Source: Leguminivora glycinivorella (taxonomy: Eukaryota; Arthropoda; Insecta; Lepidoptera; Tortricidae). From it: a stretch of 64,000 nucleotides of DNA. The translations under genes were made by a program, and so were the position numbers. This document shows positions 23,201-29,200 of the stretch, one piece after another. Below the pieces are notes generated by a model. It worked only from the letters and a program-made list of their open reading frames with translations. It was not told the origin of the DNA and did no database searches. The stretch's first letter is position 1. Each line of letters begins with the position of its first letter. Location of the stretch: the NCBI RefSeq assembly GCF_023078275.1, contig NC_062996.1:4774001-4838000 (forward strand), in the 5' to 3' direction.

Positions 23201-26200
23201 ACTTCTATTGAACTTGTTTTGCATGTGTTTTGTTCTACCTACATACCACAACTTTTATTATGTTATAATTATATTAAATCTTTATGTTTTTGTTATAGCA
23301 ACTTACTAGCGCGGCACGAAACGATCATTAAGTTTAAAAAGTGTTTTGCTCACGAAACTATTTGTAAATATTTGTTATTTTTTTCTCAAATAAGTGAATT
23401 ATTGTTATTCTTTTGAGAAAATAAAGATCTTTAAACCGAACCATAACACTGTGAGCACTGTTTGGTGTCTATTGTCCCAGAGCTGTAAGAACCTCTTTTT
23501 GACACATGACAGCGTCCACAATACGTAAACTCGCGCATCCAAATGAAATTTTAAATAAAATCCTGTAATAACATTAAAAAAAATCAAGTACTTAAAAACA
23601 ATATTTCGCTTACTTTAAACATAATCTAACACATATTACATTTTTGCGGATCTTTGTTAGTGAGTATTTTACGATATTAATTTATCTTGCAGTATTTACT
23701 TATTATGTCATTTATCATTCATTTTTATTTTTAAACTAGTGCTGTGGCAGAGTCTGTCATTTCGATTCAAATGACATTTCAGTAAGTTGATAGAAATCGT
23801 ATATTTGTTTAAGCGCCTCCTTGCACATAGGGCCTAATCGATTCAACCAATTCGAAATTAATCGTTAGATTTGGCAAACGATTCGTCTTAGCCACATCGC
23901 AACATACTTCAAAACAAATGTGTCAAAAATGTGAACTTACAGATCCGGGACAATAGAGAATAGTGTGTCTAAAGAATAGGTTCAGTACAAGAGCGATGTC
24001 CGCAGGTAAATTCTAAGTACCTAGAGTGTCTAACTATTACGGGGATAGAACTCTAAAAAAACGCGTACCCTATCTATTAAATTCCTTACCGGCGAACATT
24101 GGTCTTGAACGGAAAAAAACAGTGTTCAAGAATAAACTTAAAAAACATCTCTTGGATATCCTATAGGAATGGCGATGGCCATTACTTCCTACCGGATTGT
24201 CCAATAGATAATTTCTATCTATTTCTATTTCTCAATTATTTATTTACTCATGCATAAACTTACAGCTAGGGTGCCAAGGCGCTTATGCGGTAGATACAAA
24301 ATATCATTTTATACACTCATAACTAGTACATTACAATTAAGGTTCAAACCAAACATCAGAAAAATATCAGAGGTCATTACAAACAAATGAAATAATTGAA
24401 GATGTCAAACTTAAACCTAAGTGGATGTCATACCGATTAATATCAACTATTTTCTAATTTTTCAAAAAAAAAACATTTATAAAGTTTAGGAATTTTCCAA
24501 CGAAGACTCCGATTCTGTCGTAGTATATATCAGCATCATGATTAAAATTTAAAAACTCATTAAACAGTGAGAGAGCTCTAGAAGTGGGAGCGTTCTGTGC
24601 CCGACGGGTACGAACCACACCGCGCGCGAACAAAGGTCTACGTCTACGCACCCCGCCCTCCCTGGCGTCTTCCGCACATAGACGCGCCTGGGGCACAAAC
24701 AGACCAATACGTCCAAGGACAGTTGGATTGTCAACCTTATTATTGAGCAATTGGTAGAAGTGCACCGCTAGTAGTATCTTGCGCCTTAACTGGAGAGTAT
24801 TTAAGCCCACCATACCAGTCACAAACAGAGAGGGAAAGAGAAACGGATAGTACCCATACTGTCTTTTATAAAGAAATCTTGCAAATTTTCTTTGGATCTT
24901 TTCCAACATTATGGTGTACTTTTCTTCATCCGGATCCCACACCGTGGACCCGTATTCCAATATGCTGCGTACGTATGCATTGTATAAAACCTTGGGTACT
25001 AATCTGTTTTTAAACTGTGAGCTGACTCTCATTATGAAACCCAAAGTTTTGGTTGCACGCTTGCATATGGCAGTTATGTGCGAACGGAAGTTAAGTTCCC
25101 TGTCCATGTTTATGCCTAGATCACGTATTTCCTGCTCTCTTGCTATGTCCGCGCCACTTAAATGGTAAGAAGAACTAATCGGTGTTTTGGCTCTTGTAAA
25201 TGTAATAACCTTACATTTACTCTCATTAAAGAGCAGACGGTTAGCTCTACTCCATTCAGCAACAGCGTTTATATCTAGCTGTAATTTGCCGCAGTCGCCA
25301 ACGTTATGGACCTGCATAAATATTTTAAGGTCGTCAGCAAACATGAGACATCTTGCATACTTTGTAACCTTCGGCAAATCGTTTATCATTATGAGAAACA
25401 ATGTTGGACCAAGAGTGCTCCCTTGGCTCACTTGGCTCTGGTTAATATAGCGAATTCTGGTTAATATAGCGATATTTTTGTTTTGTTATAATAGCGAGCT
25501 CTGACTCCACAGTCAAACTATATAAATAGGTTTGTGGAGCAATATATTTAAAATAATGTTCTTGTATCCACATGTATATTAATTGAATAAATAAATAATA
25601 ATAAAATATAAATTTAAATAGATATCATACACGAAAGAAAAAACGACAGGGCCCACTGGCTTCCCGGCTCTGCCACCAGTGGACCCTGTCGTTTTTTCTT
25701 TCGTGTATGATATCTATTTAAATTTATAATTTATATATAGTAGTGTGACTACTTGAAAAAAGAACAAATCGAAAAATATTCAATAAAATAATTTGATTTG
25801 TTCCCTAGTTGAATAATAAAATAGTAAAAAAACAATAATGTTTAAAACATTGTATGTTATTTCCCCAGATCTGTAGCGACGCTAGAGGCGCGTTTCAACG
25901 TGTGTTGCGTGCGTTTCAACCCGCGCTCGTCCTGCCACCTGGCGTTTGGCTCCGCGGACCACTGCGTGCATTATTACGACCTGAGAGCTCCCAGGGCTCC
26001 ACTGGCCGTCTTCAGGGACCACAGGTAACTTTAAAAAACCGGCCAAGAGCGTGTCGGGCCACGCTCAGTGTAGGGTTCCGTAGTTTTCCGTATTTTTCTC
26101 AAAAACTACTGAACCTATCAAGTTCAAAACAATTTTCCTAGAAAGTATTTATAAAGTTCTACTTTTGTGATTTTTTTTCATATTTTTTAAACATAGGGTT

Positions 26201-29200
26201 CAAAAGTTAGAGGGGGGGGGGGACGCACTTTTATTTCCTTTAGGAGCGATTATTTCCGAAAATATTAATATTATCAAAAAACGGTCTTAGTAAACCCTTA
26301 TTCATTTATTAATACCTATCCAACAATATATCACACGTTGGGGTTGGAATGAAAAAAAAATATCAGCCCCCACTTTACATGTAGGGGGGGTACCCTAATA
26401 AAACATTTTTTTCCATTTTTTGATTTTGCACTTTGTTGGCGTGATTGATATACATATTGGTACCAAATTTCAGCTTTCTAGTGCTAACGGTTACTGAGAT
26501 TATCCGCGGACGGACGGACGGACGAACAGACAGACATGGCGAAACTATAAGGGTTCCTAGATGACTACGGAACCCTAAAAATAGGACAAGCTGCGTGGTG
26601 GGAAGTACCGCTGTTGAAATGCTGGAGTTGGCTGACATCCACGCAGAGCTAAAGCATAAATTAAATATAAGATCATACCAACGCTTTAATAAGTTACTAC
26701 GTAAAACTCAGAAAAATAGTAGGTACGTGCAGGGCTCGGATACCGGTTAAATTTTCAAACCGTTATCATGCACTTGCGGCAAAACCTTTAAATTTCGTTT
26801 TCGCTCGAAAAACCGCTATTTTTAAACCTGTTTTTAGGGCAACGCTTTCATAAAGGTTTCGTTCGATTAACCGGTATAGAAGGAAATAAACCGGTTTATT
26901 CCGCAGCATGATATGTAATATACTGTTCTAACCAAACAAAAAAGTCGCTGCGTGAACGTACGTATATATGCGGTGCCGGTGCGTCTCGCCGCTCGTCGAA
27001 TAAACCGGTTTATTTCGGTTAAAATAAAGTTCTCATAACGTTCGCGTTCTTTACAAAGTTCGGAGTAAAATCGAAATAAACCGGTTTTAACCGGTAAAAA
27101 ATAAACCGGTTCCGAGCCTTGGGTACATGCCACGCGACTACACAGGCGGGCGCGTGGCGCCTCTCGGCCACTTGTTACCTCGAGACAACTGCTAGCGGGT
27201 TGGTACTTAACATGCGACCGCGAGCAAGTGACGTAGGCCTGGTCAGGCTGCGCCCAATCCTACAAGGTCAAGAGTACACGTGAATGTAAAAGCGCGCCGC
27301 CGTGCGCTCTTGATCAGGGGCCCATTTCTCAAAACTGAAAGTTACAAGTTACAAGCGGAAGTCTCTTTCCAACTTGTCATATTAGACATTGACTACCACT
27401 TGTAAATTGTAACTTGTACCTTCGCGGAATGGGCCCCTGGTGTACTGCTGAATCTAAAAGCGTGCTACGCTATTATATAGGACAGTACAACTTTATGAGT
27501 AATTGTTATTTAGTCGTGCGGATGGCTCCGCGCGAACGGTCCGCGTGACACTATACGATGTACTTTTGGCTGTTGAAAAAAGTGTAAACAAACCCGAGCT
27601 GTCAAATTTGAGGGTTGTTTATGGTAACATTTGGTTTCTGATTTATTTTTTTCTTATTTTAAAATAATTGAGCTCACTACAATTTTCCATTTCATTCCAA
27701 TAACATGTAATTTCGTTTAATTTGACGAAAGATATACACCTTCACAAATACAAACGTATCTTCATTGCATTTAATGAATATTATTCTTTTCTTCGAGGAA
27801 TCATCTACCAAAAAGTACCCAATTTTTCAGAGGTTTAAAACTCATGGTTGCATTTTAATCTGGGTGTAACACTACTAAAATATAAAGGTACTAACCCTTA
27901 GAGCGTTTTCACATTATCCGATCCGATGTCGTATATCCGATGTTTTTGGAATGGAATGGAACGGATTATAGTAGTGAGCTCAATTATTTTAAATACGAAA
28001 AATTGAACAAGAACCAAACGTTACCTTATAAACAACCCCTTTGACGGTTTGTTCACAGTTTTTTTAAATACCTAAAAATACAAGGTATCGCATTGTTACG
28101 TTTACCTTACTTGCCATTTATAATTATTAAAACTGGCTCACCATAAATAATAAAAAGTACCAAGTAAGTAGCCACGTATAATTTTGTTCTTCAATCTGTG
28201 GCCTTAAAACGTTCACTACCCCTGGATCTGTCAAATTTGACAGCTCCGGTTTGTTTACACTTTTCTCAACTGCCAAAAGTACAAACTATAAAACCAGCCT
28301 ATAATAAAACTACAGTGTATTGTTCACAGGAAAGCGGTCTCGTACGTGAAGTTCCTCGATGCGCGAACACTGGTGTCCGCATCTACAGACTCACAACTAA
28401 AACTATGGAAGGTAAGAAAGTGAAACAATGCTTTTGAACTATATATTCAATATTTAAATATAACTTGCCCGTGTGGTAACGGGTTAAGAATTTCACTACC
28501 CCCTTTCTTCCCGTGGGTGTCGTAGAAGGCGACTGTGCTGGCAACCTGTCACTGCAATTTCACAGTTACGTTTTCTGTCAACCCCTTATTTGCCAAGAGT
28601 GACACTGAAACTTGAGTAGTTTCATGTGCTCTGCCTACCCCTTCATGGGATACAGTCGTGATTGTATGTATGTATATTCATACATACAATGTATGTATGT
28701 TAAATATAACTATTTTATCAGAATTTCAGTTTGAATTTTGGATAAAAAAATAAAATAAATAAAAATAAAAATGTTTTATTCTGTATCAACAAATGTTTTA
28801 CAAAGTATCTGCGCTGGTGCCTCTTTTTAAGTGAGGAAACACTTGTGCTAAGAGAGCACCGCTCTTCCACGGTATACAATGTTTATCTTATAAGTAGAAA
28901 GTAGGTATGTAAATTTAGATTAATAACACAAAATTATACTACTTAACCTTATACAAATAATAAATAAAAGGAATCTTTATTAAAAATAAGGACCCTTTAT
29001 TCTCGAAACGCCACAAATTACACGCTTTTGTGCAATGACATGAACCAGACATAACAAACGGAGTCGAGCGGGCGTTACGTAGCCTGCGGGTCTGAGAACA
29101 ACGCGCTGTACGTGTACTACGCGGGCCTGTCCAAGCCGCTACTGGCGCATCGGTTTGACGCTGTCAGAGGATTCCTAGAGAGAGGTGGGTGTAGTGAACC

